Source: Siccibacter turicensis LMG 23730 (lineage in GTDB: Bacteria; Pseudomonadota; Gammaproteobacteria; Enterobacterales; Enterobacteriaceae). From it: DNA of 55,050 nucleotides. Positions 35,781 through 45,495 of this stretch are shown here, in pieces; position 1 is the first letter of the stretch; each line of letters opens with the position of its first letter. The notes beneath the pieces were generated by a model. The model saw only the letters and a list, made by a program, of their open reading frames with translations, did no database searches and was not told the origin of the DNA. The translations under genes were made by a program, and so were the position numbers. The stretch covers positions 200,614-255,663 of the forward strand of contig NZ_AWFZ01000048.1 in the NCBI RefSeq assembly GCF_000463155.2. Reading direction: 5' to 3'.

Positions 35781-37067
35781 TCACTCCGCTACGCTCTCGC
35801 GCAGCGACGTCACCGGCATAACCTTCACCTGCTTAATCATATTGTCCTGCACGTCGAGAATATCGATGTCGTACTGGTTGATGCGCACCCGCGCGCCGGC
35901 CTGCGGAAACTCCTCTAACGCCTCCAGCAGCATCCCGTTCACCGTACGCGCGTCGTCCTCCGGCAGATGCCAGTTAAAGGCTTTATTGATTTCACGAATA
36001 TTCGCCGTGCCTTCAATCAGCACCGAACCATCATTCTGCGGCACCACTTCCTCCGCCAGCCCCGGCGACATTGAGGTGGTGAAATCGCCGACGATCTCTT
36101 CGAGAATGTCCTCTACGGTTACCAGTCCCTGAATATCGCCATACTCGTTGACCACCAGCCCGACTTTTTTCTTATTGCGCTGGAATTTCACCAGCTGCAC
36201 GCTGAGCGGCGTCCCTTCCGGGATGTAATAAATTTCATCCGCGGCGCGCAGCATGGTCTCTTTCGCGAACTCGTTTCGCTCGGTCATCAGGCGCCAGGCC
36301 TCGCGCATGCGCAGCATACCGATCGCATCATTCAGTGAATCGCGGTACAGCACGATGCGTCCGTGCGGCGAGTGGGTAAGCTGACGCACGATGGATTTCC
36401 AGTCGTCGTTGATATCAATCCCGACAATCTCGTTGCGTGGCACCATGATGTCGTTAACGCTGACCTTTTCCAGATCGAGCACCGATAGCAGCATGTCCTG
36501 ATTGCGCCGTGAAATTTTCGAGCGCGACTCGTTCACCAGCGTGCGCAGTTCGTCCTGGCTTAGGGCGGTGCTAACCACGTTGTCCACTTTAATGCCGCCA
36601 AGCCGCATCAGCAGGCGCGTCACAGTATTGAGCAGCCAGACCAGCGGCATCATCAGAATTTGCAGCGGGCCGAGCAGGACGCTGCTGGGGAAGGCGACCT
36701 TTTCCGGATAGAGCGCGGCGATGGTTTTCGGCAGTACTTCCGCAAACACCAGCACCACAAAGGTGAGGATACCGGTGGCGATGGCGACGCCGGCATTGCC
36801 GTAGAGCCGCATGCCCACGATGGTGGCGATAGCGGAGGCGAGAATATTGACGAGGTTGTTGCCGATCAGAACCAGGCTGATAAGGCGATCCGGCTTACGC
36901 AGCAGCTTTTCGACGCGACGGGCGGCGCGGTTGCCCTGTTTCGCCATATGGCGCAGTCGATAGCGGTTGAGGGTCATCATGCCGGTTTCGGAACCGGAGA
37001 AGTAAGCCGAGACCACCACCATGACGATCAGCGAGATAATCAGCGTGGTGGTTGAGATGTGTTCCAA
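35781..37067 (-). CDS. yfjD: CNNM/CorB-type inner membrane transporter with CBS pair
   Basis: 428 residues from a TTG start at 37067, which gives the E. coli YfjD start (MEHISTTTL) and has AGGA upstream. An in-frame ATG at 37127 would overlap ypjD by 35 bp and add a non-conserved leader. N-terminal DUF21/CNNM membrane domain (SAYFSGSETGMMTLNRYRLRHMA, NNLVNILASAIATI, VFAEVLPKTIAALYPE), then a CBS pair (~195-330; IMVPRNEIVGIDIN, LVVNEYGDIQGLVTVEDILEEIVGDFT) and a CorC_HlyC C-terminus (MLLEALEEFPQAGARVRI). The family handles Mg2+ export or resistance. The exact role of YfjD is not firmly established. It follows ypjD in an operon. Confidence 0.93.
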   Translation of the reverse strand: MEHISTTTLIISLIVMVVVSAYFSGSETGMMTLNRYRLRHMAKQGNRAARRVEKLLRKPDRLISLVLIGNNLVNILASAIATIVGMRLYGNAGVAIATGILTFVVLVFAEVLPKTIAALYPEKVAFPSSVLLGPLQILMMPLVWLLNTVTRLLMRLGGIKVDNVVSTALSQDELRTLVNESRSKISRRNQDMLLSVLDLEKVSVNDIMVPRNEIVGIDINDDWKSIVRQLTHSPHGRIVLYRDSLNDAIGMLRMREAWRLMTERNEFAKETMLRAADEIYYIPEGTPLSVQLVKFQRNKKKVGLVVNEYGDIQGLVTVEDILEEIVGDFTTSMSPGLAEEVVPQNDGSVLIEGTANIREINKAFNWHLPEDDARTVNGMLLEALEEFPQAGARVRINQYDIDILDVQDNMIKQVKVMPVTSLRESVAE

Positions 37068-37092
37068 AAGTGCGTCCTGTGAAGAGTGAGGG

Positions 37093-37884
37093 CTAGCGAA
37101 TAACGTCCTGAATGATGCGGCTGCCAAAATAGGCCAGCGTCAGTAGCAGGGCTCCTGCGACGTTGAACCAGACCACCCGGCGGCCGCGCCAGCCTTCATG
37201 ATAGTGGCCCCAGAGCAGAACAATATAGACAAACCAGGCGATGATGGAGAGCACGGCCTTGTCGATATTTTCTGAACTGAACAGATTATGCATGTAGAAC
37301 AGCCCGGTGCAGAGCGTCAGGGTCAGCAATACCACACCGACCTGCGTAATGTGGAACATTTTGCGCTCTATACCCATCAGCGGCGGCATTTCGCTGGTAA
37401 ACATCAGCCGCTTGTTTTTGAGCTGATAGTCAATCCACGCCAGCTGCAGAGCATACAGTGCGGCGATGATCAGCGTGGCGTAGGAGAATAGCGACAGCCC
37501 GATATGCACCATCATGCCCGGGGCGTTTTCCAGATGCGTGATGTACTCATTCGGCACAAACGCGGCGAGGGCGAGGTTAATCAGGGCAAACGAGTAGACG
37601 ATAGGCAGCAGCAGCCAGCCGCGATTGTGCGACGCGACGAAGGTCATCACGGCGCATATCATCAGGCTCACCAGCGAGCCGACGTTCAGCAGGCTCAGGT
37701 TCTGGCCGCTGTCGTTGTCCGGGAAGATACGGGCTTCCAGCGCCACGCCGTGACAGATAAGCGCAATAACCGCCGACAGGATTGCCATACGGCGCCATGA
37801 ACTGTTCTTTGTCAGCAGGCCGGGGACGATCAGCGCCAGGCTGATGGAGTAGGCAACGAGCGCGAGCAGTGCAAAAACAGGCAT
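37093..37884 (-). CDS. ypjD: YpjD, CcsA/CcmC-like multi-pass membrane protein
   Basis: 263 residues from ATG 37884 (MPVFALLALVAYSISLALIVPG, as in E. coli). The frame runs 33 codons further up without conservation. About eight hydrophobic segments are visible. A histidine/tryptophan-rich motif typical of the cytochrome c assembly (CcsA-like) family appears near the end: WGHYHEGWRGRRVVWFNVAG. The family binds or moves haem. YpjD's own substrate is not established. It is divergent from ffh and upstream of yfjD on the same strand. Confidence 0.94.
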   Translation of the reverse strand: MPVFALLALVAYSISLALIVPGLLTKNSSWRRMAILSAVIALICHGVALEARIFPDNDSGQNLSLLNVGSLVSLMICAVMTFVASHNRGWLLLPIVYSFALINLALAAFVPNEYITHLENAPGMMVHIGLSLFSYATLIIAALYALQLAWIDYQLKNKRLMFTSEMPPLMGIERKMFHITQVGVVLLTLTLCTGLFYMHNLFSSENIDKAVLSIIAWFVYIVLLWGHYHEGWRGRRVVWFNVAGALLLTLAYFGSRIIQDVIR

Positions 37885-38055
37885 AGTGTAGTGTCGATGG
37901 TTGGCAATTGAGAAAGAGAAGCAGTATAGCGCCAGGCGCGGCGTGCTCCAACCGTTGCTTACATCGCATAACAGCGGCTTCATGTTATACTCCGGCCCAT
38001 TATTCTCCAGATGTCGCTGCGGCGGCCTTAAGTGACAACCTCAGGCAAAGACACC

Positions 38056-39417
38056 ATGTTTGATAATTTAACCGATCGTTTGTCGCGCTCGCTGCGCAAC
38101 ATCAGCGGCCGCGGGCGCTTAACCGAAGACAACATCAAAGAGACGCTGCGCGAAGTGCGCATGGCGCTGCTCGAAGCGGACGTTGCGCTGCCGGTCGTGC
38201 GTGATTTCATCAACCGCGTAAAAGAGAAAGCGGTTGGTCATGAAGTGAATAAAAGCCTGACGCCAGGTCAGGAGTTCGTCAAAATCGTGCGCAGCGAGCT
38301 GGTCAGCGCGATGGGTGAGGAGAACCAGAGCCTCAACCTGGCCGCACAGCCGCCGGCCGTGGTGCTGATGGCGGGCCTGCAGGGTGCCGGTAAAACCACC
38401 AGCGTCGGTAAGCTGGGTAAGTTCCTGCGCGAGAAGCACAAGAAAAAAGTCATGGTGGTGTCGGCGGACGTTTACCGCCCGGCGGCCATCAAGCAGCTGG
38501 AAACCCTGGCGCAGCAGGTGGGGGTCGATTTCTTCCCGTCTGACGTTGGCCAGAAGCCGATCGACATCGTTAACGCGGCGCTGAAAGAAGCGAAGCTGAA
38601 GTTCTACGACGTGCTGCTGGTGGATACCGCCGGTCGTCTGCACGTAGACGAAGCGATGATGGACGAGATCAAACAGGTTCATGCCGCGATTAAGCCGGTA
38701 GAAACCCTGTTTGTGGTTGACGCCATGACCGGTCAGGACGCCGCGAATACCGCGAAAGCCTTCAACGAAGCGCTGCCGCTGACCGGCGTGGTGCTGACCA
38801 AAGTGGACGGCGACGCCCGCGGCGGTGCGGCGCTCTCGATTCGCAACATCACCGGCAAGCCGATTAAATTCCTCGGCGTCGGCGAGAAAACCGAGGCGCT
38901 GGAGCCGTTCCACCCGGATCGTATCGCGTCGCGTATTCTCGGCATGGGCGACGTGCTGTCGCTCATCGAAGATATCGAAAGCAAGGTTGACCGCGCGCAG
39001 GCTGAAAAGCTGGCGACCAAGCTGAAAAAAGGTGACGGCTTCGACCTCAATGACTTCCTTGATCAGCTCAAGCAGATGAAAAACATGGGCGGCATGGCGA
39101 GCCTGATGGGCAAGCTGCCGGGCATGGGGCAGATCCCGGACAACGTCAAATCCCAGATGGATGACAAAGTGCTGGTGCGCATGGAAGCGATCATCAACTC
39201 CATGACCCTGAAAGAGCGCGCGAAGCCGGAAATCATCAAAGGCTCCCGCAAACGCCGCATCGCCATGGGCTGCGGTATGCAGGTGCAGGACGTTAACCGC
39301 CTTCTGAAACAGTTCGACGACATGCAGCGCATGATGAAGAAGATGAAGAAGGGCGGGATGGCGAAGATGATGCGTGGGATGAAAGGGATGATGCCGCCAG
39401 GCTTCCCTGGCCGCTAA
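38056..39417 (+). CDS. ffh: Signal recognition particle GTPase Ffh
   Basis: 453 residues from ATG 38056 (MFDNLTDRLSRSLRN), the E. coli length. The open frame extends 8 codons upstream without conservation. N domain (1-~85), then G domain with GLQGAGKTTSVGKL (near 105), DTAGRLHVD (near 190) and TKVDGDARGGAALS. The M domain begins near residue 297 and is methionine-rich (MKNMGGMASLMGKLPGMGQ, MQRMMKKMKKGGMAKMMRGM). It binds 4.5S RNA and signal peptides and delivers nascent inner membrane proteins to FtsY and SecYEG. Confidence 0.99.
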   Translation: MFDNLTDRLSRSLRNISGRGRLTEDNIKETLREVRMALLEADVALPVVRDFINRVKEKAVGHEVNKSLTPGQEFVKIVRSELVSAMGEENQSLNLAAQPPAVVLMAGLQGAGKTTSVGKLGKFLREKHKKKVMVVSADVYRPAAIKQLETLAQQVGVDFFPSDVGQKPIDIVNAALKEAKLKFYDVLLVDTAGRLHVDEAMMDEIKQVHAAIKPVETLFVVDAMTGQDAANTAKAFNEALPLTGVVLTKVDGDARGGAALSIRNITGKPIKFLGVGEKTEALEPFHPDRIASRILGMGDVLSLIEDIESKVDRAQAEKLATKLKKGDGFDLNDFLDQLKQMKNMGGMASLMGKLPGMGQIPDNVKSQMDDKVLVRMEAIINSMTLKERAKPEIIKGSRKRRIAMGCGMQVQDVNRLLKQFDDMQRMMKKMKKGGMAKMMRGMKGMMPPGFPGR

Positions 39418-39477
39418 ACAGAGAAAAATCAGGCTATCTTATTTGCCATTTTCGCCCCGGGGTGTGCTCGGAATGCT

Positions 39478-39490
39478 CACGTACTACGTG
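39478..39490. repeat. Short palindrome in the ffh-rpsP gap
   Basis: CACGTACTACGTG is a perfect palindrome around a central C in the 258-bp gap. The flanks (GTGTACGCTCCGC) look like a dispersed enterobacterial intergenic element I cannot name. The rest of the gap holds the rpsP promoter and leader. Confidence 0.5.
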
Positions 39491-39573
39491 TACGCTCCGC
39501 TTCCTGCGCGCACGCCGTGACGAAACTGGCTGCAACGATAGACGCCTGATTGTCCTCTGTTGCTATATGTAGA

Positions 39574-39601
39574 TTGCTTTTTCCCCAGAAATCAGTAAAA
39601 T
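39574..39601 (+). promoter_or_regulatory. rpsP operon promoter
   Basis: TTGCTT (39574-39579), a 16-base spacer, then TAAAAT (39596-39601), 75 bases before the rpsP start. Confidence 0.65.
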
Positions 39602-39615
39602 TTTCGGGCTTTTAA

Positions 39616-39924
<309 letters not shown>

Positions 39925-39942
39925 TCTGTCACGGTGGTCATG

Positions 39943-40491
39943 ATGAGCAAGCAACTCGCCGCGCAGGTTCCTGTTGACCCAATCGTATTGGGAAAAATGG
40001 GCTCCACCTACGGTATCCGTGGTTGGCTCAGAGTGTTTTCCTCCACTGAAGACGCCGAAAGCATTTTTGATTACCAGCCCTGGTTTATCCAGAAGGCCGG
40101 TAAGTGGGAAACCGTCGAGCTGGAAAGCTGGCGTCACCACAATCAGGACATCGTTATCAAGCTGAAAGGCATTGATGACCGTGATGCCGCGAATCAGCTT
40201 AATAATTGCGAAATTATGGTTGATTCCTCGCAGTTGCCGGACCTGGACGCGGGCGACTACTACTGGAAAGACCTTATCGGTTGCCAGGTAGTCACAACGG
40301 AAGGGTACAGCCTCGGTAAAGTCGTCGATATGATGGAAACCGGGTCGAATGACGTTCTCGTCATCAAGGCAAACCTGAAAGATGCGTTTGGTATCAAGGA
40401 GCGGCTGGTTCCGTTCCTCGATGGGCAGGTTATCAAGAAAGTCGATCTCGCTACTCAAACCATTGAAGTAGATTGGGATCCTGGTTTTTGA
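39943..40491 (+). CDS. rimM: Ribosome maturation factor RimM
   Basis: 182 residues from ATG 39943 ([33 protein letters not shown]). Other ATGs just upstream are less conserved. The N-terminal RimM barrel is followed by a PRC-barrel ([37 protein letters not shown]). It binds S19 and helps mature the 30S head. It starts 18 bp after rpsP in the same operon. Confidence 0.98.
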   Translation: MSKQLAAQVPVDPIVLGKMGSTYGIRGWLRVFSSTEDAESIFDYQPWFIQKAGKWETVELESWRHHNQDIVIKLKGIDDRDAANQLNNCEIMVDSSQLPDLDAGDYYWKDLIGCQVVTTEGYSLGKVVDMMETGSNDVLVIKANLKDAFGIKERLVPFLDGQVIKKVDLATQTIEVDWDPGF

Positions 40492-40522
40492 ACCTCCGGA
40501 TAATACGGTAAGAAACGGCACT

Positions 40523-41290
40523 ATGTGGATTGGCATAATCAGCCTGTTTCCTGAGATGTTCCGCGCAATTACCGATTACGGGGTAACTGGCCGGGCAGTT
40601 AAAAATGGCCTGCTAAGCATCCAGAGCTGGAGTCCTCGCGATTTCGCTCACGATCGGCACCGTACCGTGGACGAACGTCCTTACGGCGGCGGACCGGGGA
40701 TGCTGATGATGGTGCAACCTTTACGGGATGCCATTCATGCAGCGAAAGCCGCTGCTGGCGAAGGCGCGAAGGTGGTCTATCTTTCACCTCAGGGACGCAA
40801 GCTTGATCAAGCGGGCGTCAGTGAACTGGCGGCACATCAGAAGTTAATTCTGGTCTGCGGCCGTTACGAAGGGATAGATGAGCGCGTAATCCAAACCGAA
40901 ATTGACGAAGAATGGTCAATCGGCGATTACGTACTCAGCGGTGGTGAGCTACCGGCAATGACGCTGATTGACTCGGTTTCCCGGTTTATTCCGGGCGTAC
41001 TGGGCCACGAAGCTTCCGCAACCGAAGATTCGTTTGCGGATGGATTGCTCGATTGTCCTCACTATACCCGTCCTGAAGTGTTAGAGGGGATGGAAGTACC
41101 GGCGGTGTTGTTGTCGGGCAACCATGCTGAGATTCGCCGCTGGCGTCTGAAACAGCAACTGGGCCGAACCTGGCTTAGAAGACCTGAACTTCTGGAAAAC
41201 CTGGCTCTGACTGAAGAGCAAGCAAAGTTGCTGGCGGAGTTCAAAAAAGAACACGCACAACAGCAACATAAACATGACGGGCAAGCGTAG
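40523..41290 (+). CDS. trmD: tRNA (guanine37-N1)-methyltransferase TrmD
   Basis: 255 residues. The SPOUT trefoil-knot fold is marked by [43 protein letters not shown] and [17 protein letters not shown]. It methylates G37 next to the anticodon and prevents frameshifting. Third gene of the rpsP operon, with rplS 43 bp downstream. Confidence 0.99.
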   Translation: MWIGIISLFPEMFRAITDYGVTGRAVKNGLLSIQSWSPRDFAHDRHRTVDERPYGGGPGMLMMVQPLRDAIHAAKAAAGEGAKVVYLSPQGRKLDQAGVSELAAHQKLILVCGRYEGIDERVIQTEIDEEWSIGDYVLSGGELPAMTLIDSVSRFIPGVLGHEASATEDSFADGLLDCPHYTRPEVLEGMEVPAVLLSGNHAEIRRWRLKQQLGRTWLRRPELLENLALTEEQAKLLAEFKKEHAQQQHKHDGQA

Positions 41291-41330
41291 AACGCGCCCG
41301 ATAATCAGTTTACCCAGGATAAGAGATTAA

Positions 41331-41681
<351 letters not shown>

Positions 41682-41710
41682 GATTCGCTTTCGCGACATC
41701 CCAATGAAAA

Positions 41711-41737
41711 AGCCTGGCATTTGCCAGGCTTTTTTTA
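41711..41737 (+). terminator. rplS operon terminator
   Basis: AGCCTGGCA pairs with TGCCAGGCT around TT and is followed by seven T. Confidence 0.96.
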
Positions 41738-41867
41738 TGCTCGGGCTTCTGGTTCGCCGGTAAAGCCCAGTGTAAAAAACGCCGTCCGCGTTCAATCCGC
41801 CATAACCCTGCGCCAACAAATCCGTTACAATGCCGACACGCCTTCTTTTCCGGATCGGTAAGACACC

Positions 41868-42317
41868 ATGACGCCGCGTAAATCGACACTCAAAGCAGCA
41901 CGGCTGGCGCTTTTCGCCATGCTGCTTATCGTGTTCGCGCCGCTGGTGTCCATAACGCTTCAGCTGGCCTCCCACTCCCCGGTGCAGATGATGCACCACG
42001 ATATGCCCGGCATGATGATGCCGGAGCAGCACGTGCATCATGAGGGCATGGGCCATCACGCCACGCAGCAGCCAACGCTCAGTCAGCAGCATCAGGATGC
42101 CCTGATGCTGATGGAGCACGCGGGAGCCTGCGGATATTGCGTGCTGCTTACCCATATGCCAGGTCTGCTGACGCTGGCGGTCGTGATGCTGGGCGGCTCG
42201 CTGCGGCTACAGCGCATCGCGCCCGTGGCGCCGACCCTCTCGATCTGGCTGTTCATTCCCTGGCTTTATCCTCATACCCGCGCGCCGCCGCGTCCGTCTG
42301 CTTTTTCACTCTGCTAA
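41868..42317 (+). CDS. DUF2946 family protein, His/Met-rich, probable metal handling
   Basis: 149 residues. An N-terminal hydrophobic signal or anchor (residues 13-34) leads to a histidine/methionine-rich stretch (36-64: MMHHDMPGMMMPEQ, HVHHEGMGHH). A CGYC pair (88-91) and a second hydrophobic segment (98-114) follow. DUF2946 proteins are usually found beside copper or iron uptake genes. The His/Met runs and CxxC are typical copper ligands, so periplasmic or membrane copper handling is the likely role, by inference. It is 60 bp upstream of a PepSY membrane protein with its own His/Met-rich insert, probably one operon. In E. coli the yfiB-yfiN-yfiR genes occupy this spot. Confidence 0.82.
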   Translation: MTPRKSTLKAARLALFAMLLIVFAPLVSITLQLASHSPVQMMHHDMPGMMMPEQHVHHEGMGHHATQQPTLSQQHQDALMLMEHAGACGYCVLLTHMPGLLTLAVVMLGGSLRLQRIAPVAPTLSIWLFIPWLYPHTRAPPRPSAFSLC

Positions 42318-42377
42318 CCCCTAAAATCGTTGCGCCCTGGCGCGACGCGTTAACGTTCATTCGTGAAGAGAAAAAGT

Positions 42378-43742
42378 ATGGCTATCTGCACTTCGCGTCA
42401 GGCGTGGTTAACCCTGCTGCGACGCTTTCATTTTTATATTGGCCTGTTTGTCGGCCCGTTTATTTTCATCGCCGCGCTTTCCGGCACCCTGTACGTGGCA
42501 ACGCCCCAGCTGGAAAACCTTATCTACGGTCGGGCGCTGTTCAGCGATGCCCGTGGTGAGCCGCACCCGCTGGCGGAGCAGATCGACGTGGCGCAACAGG
42601 TCACCGGCGGGCATCTGCGTCTGCATGCGGTTCGTCCGGCGGCCAGCGCGGGGGAGACCACGCGCGTGATGTACGCCGATCCCACCCTGGACGCGTCAGA
42701 GAACCGGGCAATTTTTATCGACCCGATAACGCTCGAGGTGCGCGGCGATATGACGGTGTATGGCACCAGCGGTATCCTGCCGCTGCGTCAGTGGATTGAC
42801 TATCTGCACCGCTCGCTGCTGCTGGGCGATCCGGGTCGCCTCTACAGCGAGCTGGCTGCCTCCTGGATGTGGGTCGCGGCGCTGGGCGGAATTGTGCTGT
42901 GGTGGATGACGCGCCCGCGTCGGGTGATAAAGAACCGCTTTCAGAACACGCGTCGCCTGCACGCGACCCTAGGCTGGGTGCTGCTGGCCGGCATGCTGCT
43001 GTTTTCGGCTACCGGTCTCACCTGGTCGCAGTGGGCAGGGGGGAACGTGGATACATTACGCAGCGCGTTTGGCTGGCTTACCCCTCAGGTCAACACGGCG
43101 CTGCACGGCAGTTCTGCCGAGGAGCACAACCCTCACGCGGAGCACCGCATGGACCATGACCACATGACGATGCCAGCGCTGCACATCGAAGCGACGCAGT
43201 TCGATGGTGTGCTGGCCGCCGCGCGTCAGGCAGGTATCAATGCCGGCATGCTGGAGATCCGCCCGCCGCGCGAAGCAGGCAAGGCGTGGACGGTAACGGA
43301 GATTGACCGTCGCTGGCCAACGCAGGTCGATGCGGTGGCGGTAGACGGCGATTCCCTGCAGGTGGTGGATAAAGTGAACTTTGCCACCTTCCCGCTGATG
43401 GCGAAGTTGACCCGCTGGGGTGTCGATCTGCATATGGGCGTGCTGTTCGGTCTGCCGAATCAGTTGCTGCTGATCGCGTTCGGCCTGGCGCTGTGCGTAA
43501 CGATCGTGGCGGGTTATCGGATGTGGTGGATGAGGCGTCCTGCCGGAGCAACGACCAGCCCGGCGCAGACCCTGACCGAAGCATGGCAGGGGCTGGGCGC
43601 GGGCGGTAAAGTTCTGACGCTCGTTATTGCCGTTGCGCTGGGGATTGCTCTGCCGGTGATGGGCATCAGCATGGTGCTGTTCTTTATCATCGACGTAGTG
43701 CGCTGGCGTAGCGGCCGGACAACGCACGCCCCTTCCCACTAA
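42378..43742 (+). CDS. PepSY-domain transmembrane protein, putative metal reductase/transport component
   Basis: 454 residues from ATG 42378, which follows a purine-rich ribosome site (an in-frame GTG at 42363 lacks one). The N-terminus RRFHFYIGLFVGPFIFIAALSGTLYVATP is the PepSY-TM signature. Four membrane segments are visible (~17-38, ~163-183, ~198-218, ~345-370), with another near the C-terminus. A His/Met-rich insert lies near 245-265 (EEHNPHAEHRMDHDHMTM). PepSY-TM proteins often accompany siderophore or copper systems and some reduce metals. With the upstream His/Met-rich DUF2946 protein, a copper role is likelier than iron. The substrate is inferred. Confidence 0.85.
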   Translation: MAICTSRQAWLTLLRRFHFYIGLFVGPFIFIAALSGTLYVATPQLENLIYGRALFSDARGEPHPLAEQIDVAQQVTGGHLRLHAVRPAASAGETTRVMYADPTLDASENRAIFIDPITLEVRGDMTVYGTSGILPLRQWIDYLHRSLLLGDPGRLYSELAASWMWVAALGGIVLWWMTRPRRVIKNRFQNTRRLHATLGWVLLAGMLLFSATGLTWSQWAGGNVDTLRSAFGWLTPQVNTALHGSSAEEHNPHAEHRMDHDHMTMPALHIEATQFDGVLAAARQAGINAGMLEIRPPREAGKAWTVTEIDRRWPTQVDAVAVDGDSLQVVDKVNFATFPLMAKLTRWGVDLHMGVLFGLPNQLLLIAFGLALCVTIVAGYRMWWMRRPAGATTSPAQTLTEAWQGLGAGGKVLTLVIAVALGIALPVMGISMVLFFIIDVVRWRSGRTTHAPSH

Positions 43743-43763
43743 GCGTACGCACCATCCGGCGCG

Positions 43764-44141
43764 CTAGCGGTTGATCAGGGCGTCATGTGCGCCCTGATCC
43801 ATCCCGCGTTGCCACGCGGCGCGCAGCTGCGTCGCCTGGTCAACGGCATCACAGCTGGCCGGGAACAGTTTGCCGTTCACGCCCCAGGTGTACAAAAAGT
43901 CAGGGCGGCAGATTTTCTGCTGGCCGCTGGCGTAGCCTTTCAGATAAGCCTCCCGGTTCGGTTTTACCGCGTTATAGTTGGCGGCCAGCGTGCTGCTGTC
44001 TTTGGCGACCGCACCGGATACCGCATCTTCAAAACCAACCTGCTGCCAGTTGGTCTTGCCTGGGGTCGGGGCGTGCGCCGTGGAGTCAAGCTGACACCCG
44101 GCAAGGGCGAAAAGCAGAGCGAAAACCAGAATACGGGGCAT
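43764..44141 (-). CDS. yfiL: YfiL-like lipoprotein (DUF2799)
   Basis: 125 residues from ATG 44141, favoured over ATG 44168 because AAGGAA lies 7-8 bases before it and the signal peptide is then of normal length. Lipobox LAGC with the cysteine at residue 16. The mature part has the DUF2799 pattern: NWQQVGFEDAVSG, NREAYLKGYASGQQKICRPDFLYTWGVNGKLFP and WQRGMDQG. Function unknown. In E. coli yfiL lies at the same position beside aroF, so the symbol is by position and family. Confidence 0.85.
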   Translation of the reverse strand: MPRILVFALLFALAGCQLDSTAHAPTPGKTNWQQVGFEDAVSGAVAKDSSTLAANYNAVKPNREAYLKGYASGQQKICRPDFLYTWGVNGKLFPASCDAVDQATQLRAAWQRGMDQGAHDALINR

Positions 44142-44242
44142 ACGTGCGTTTCCTTGCTGTTTTTTCATTGTTACTTACAGGATAGTAATCCCACCGGACT
44201 TTACCCAGCGGTGCGCTACACAACGGCGTCATCGCAGTGTTA

Positions 44243-44354
44243 TGTACATTTATCTTTACGAATTAAACCGAATTATATGCCAAATCAGCATTTAAAGAAT
44301 GCTGTGTAAATATAAGTGTACGTATTTTGGATTGAAATGTTTACCACGTATGAT
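44243..44354 (+). promoter_or_regulatory. aroF promoter with TyrR boxes
   Basis: Two TyrR-like boxes (consensus TGTAAA-N6-TTTACA) are visible: TGTACATTTATCTTTACG at 44243-44260 and TGTAAATATAAGTGTACG at 44305-44322. The promoter follows with TTGGAT (44327-44332), 16 bases, TATGAT (44349-44354). The second box abuts the -35. This is the expected layout for tyrosine repression of aroF-tyrA through TyrR. Confidence 0.85.
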
Positions 44355-44415
44355 ATTGTGAGGTTTCTTCCGTAAGGAATGACTATCGCAAACGAGCAGA
44401 CCGAGGATCGCCATC

Positions 44416-45486
44416 ATGCAAAAAGACGCGCTGAACAACGTACATATCGCCGACGAACATATTCTGATCACCCCCGAGCAGCTTAAAGCCGAATTCCCGC
44501 TCAGCGACGCGCAGCAGGCGCAGATCGCGGAGTCGCGCCAGACCATTTCCAATATTATTGCCGGTCGCGATCCGCGTCTGCTGGTGGTATGTGGACCCTG
44601 CTCGATCCACGATCCCGAAGCTGCGATTGAATATGCTCGTCGTTTTAAAACCCTGTCTGAACAGGTCAGCGATAGTCTCTACCTTGTAATGCGCGTCTAT
44701 TTTGAAAAGCCACGTACCACCGTGGGCTGGAAAGGGCTGATTAACGATCCGCACATGGATGGCTCGTTTGATGTGGAAGCCGGGCTGAAAATTGCCCGTC
44801 AGCTGCTGGTGGAGCTGGTGAACATGGGTCTGCCGCTGGCGACCGAAGCGCTCGATCCGAACAGCCCGCAGTACCTGGGCGATCTCTTTAGCTGGTCTGC
44901 TATTGGCGCACGCACCACCGAATCCCAGACCCACCGTGAAATGGCGTCTGGCCTGTCGATGCCGGTTGGCTTCAAAAACGGTACTGACGGCAGCCTTGCT
45001 ACGGCAATCAACGCCATGCGCGCCGCGGCGATGCCGCACCGCTTTGTCGGCATCAACCAGGCAGGCCAGGTCTGCCTGCTGCAAACGCAGGGTAACCCGG
45101 ATGGGCACGTGATCCTGCGCGGCGGCAAAGCACCAAACTACAGTCCGGCAGACGTCGCACAGTGCGAGCAGGAGATGCAGCAGGCGGGCCTGCGCCCGGC
45201 GCTGATGGTGGATTGCAGCCACGGCAACTCCAATAAAGATTACCGCCGTCAGCCTGCGGTAGCCGAATCGGTGGTCGCCCAGATCAAGGACGGCAACCGC
45301 TCGATTATCGGGCTGATGATTGAAAGCCATCTGCATGAGGGCAACCAGTCTTCCGAGCAGCCGCGCAGCGCCATGAAGTACGGCGTGTCGGTGACCGATG
45401 CCTGCATTAGTTGGGAAACCACCGAAGCGTTGTTGAGCGAGCTTCATCAGGATCTTAAAAACGCGCTGTCGGCGCGTGGCGCATAA
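44416..45486 (+). CDS. aroF: Tyrosine-sensitive DAHP synthase AroF
   Basis: 356 residues. Class I DAHP synthase: LLVVCGPCSIHDPEAAIEYARR near the phosphoenolpyruvate site, MRVYFEKPRTTVGWKGLINDPHMDGSFD, the SWSAIGARTTESQTHREMASGLSMPVGFKNGTDG barrel core, LRGGKAPNYSP and DCSHGNSNKDYRRQP with metal ligands. It joins phosphoenolpyruvate and erythrose-4-phosphate, the first step of aromatic synthesis. Assignment as AroF over AroG or AroH rests on the tyrA linkage 9 bp downstream and the TyrR boxes. Confidence 0.98.
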   Translation: MQKDALNNVHIADEHILITPEQLKAEFPLSDAQQAQIAESRQTISNIIAGRDPRLLVVCGPCSIHDPEAAIEYARRFKTLSEQVSDSLYLVMRVYFEKPRTTVGWKGLINDPHMDGSFDVEAGLKIARQLLVELVNMGLPLATEALDPNSPQYLGDLFSWSAIGARTTESQTHREMASGLSMPVGFKNGTDGSLATAINAMRAAAMPHRFVGINQAGQVCLLQTQGNPDGHVILRGGKAPNYSPADVAQCEQEMQQAGLRPALMVDCSHGNSNKDYRRQPAVAESVVAQIKDGNRSIIGLMIESHLHEGNQSSEQPRSAMKYGVSVTDACISWETTEALLSELHQDLKNALSARGA

Positions 45487-45495
45487 GAGGCAAAC

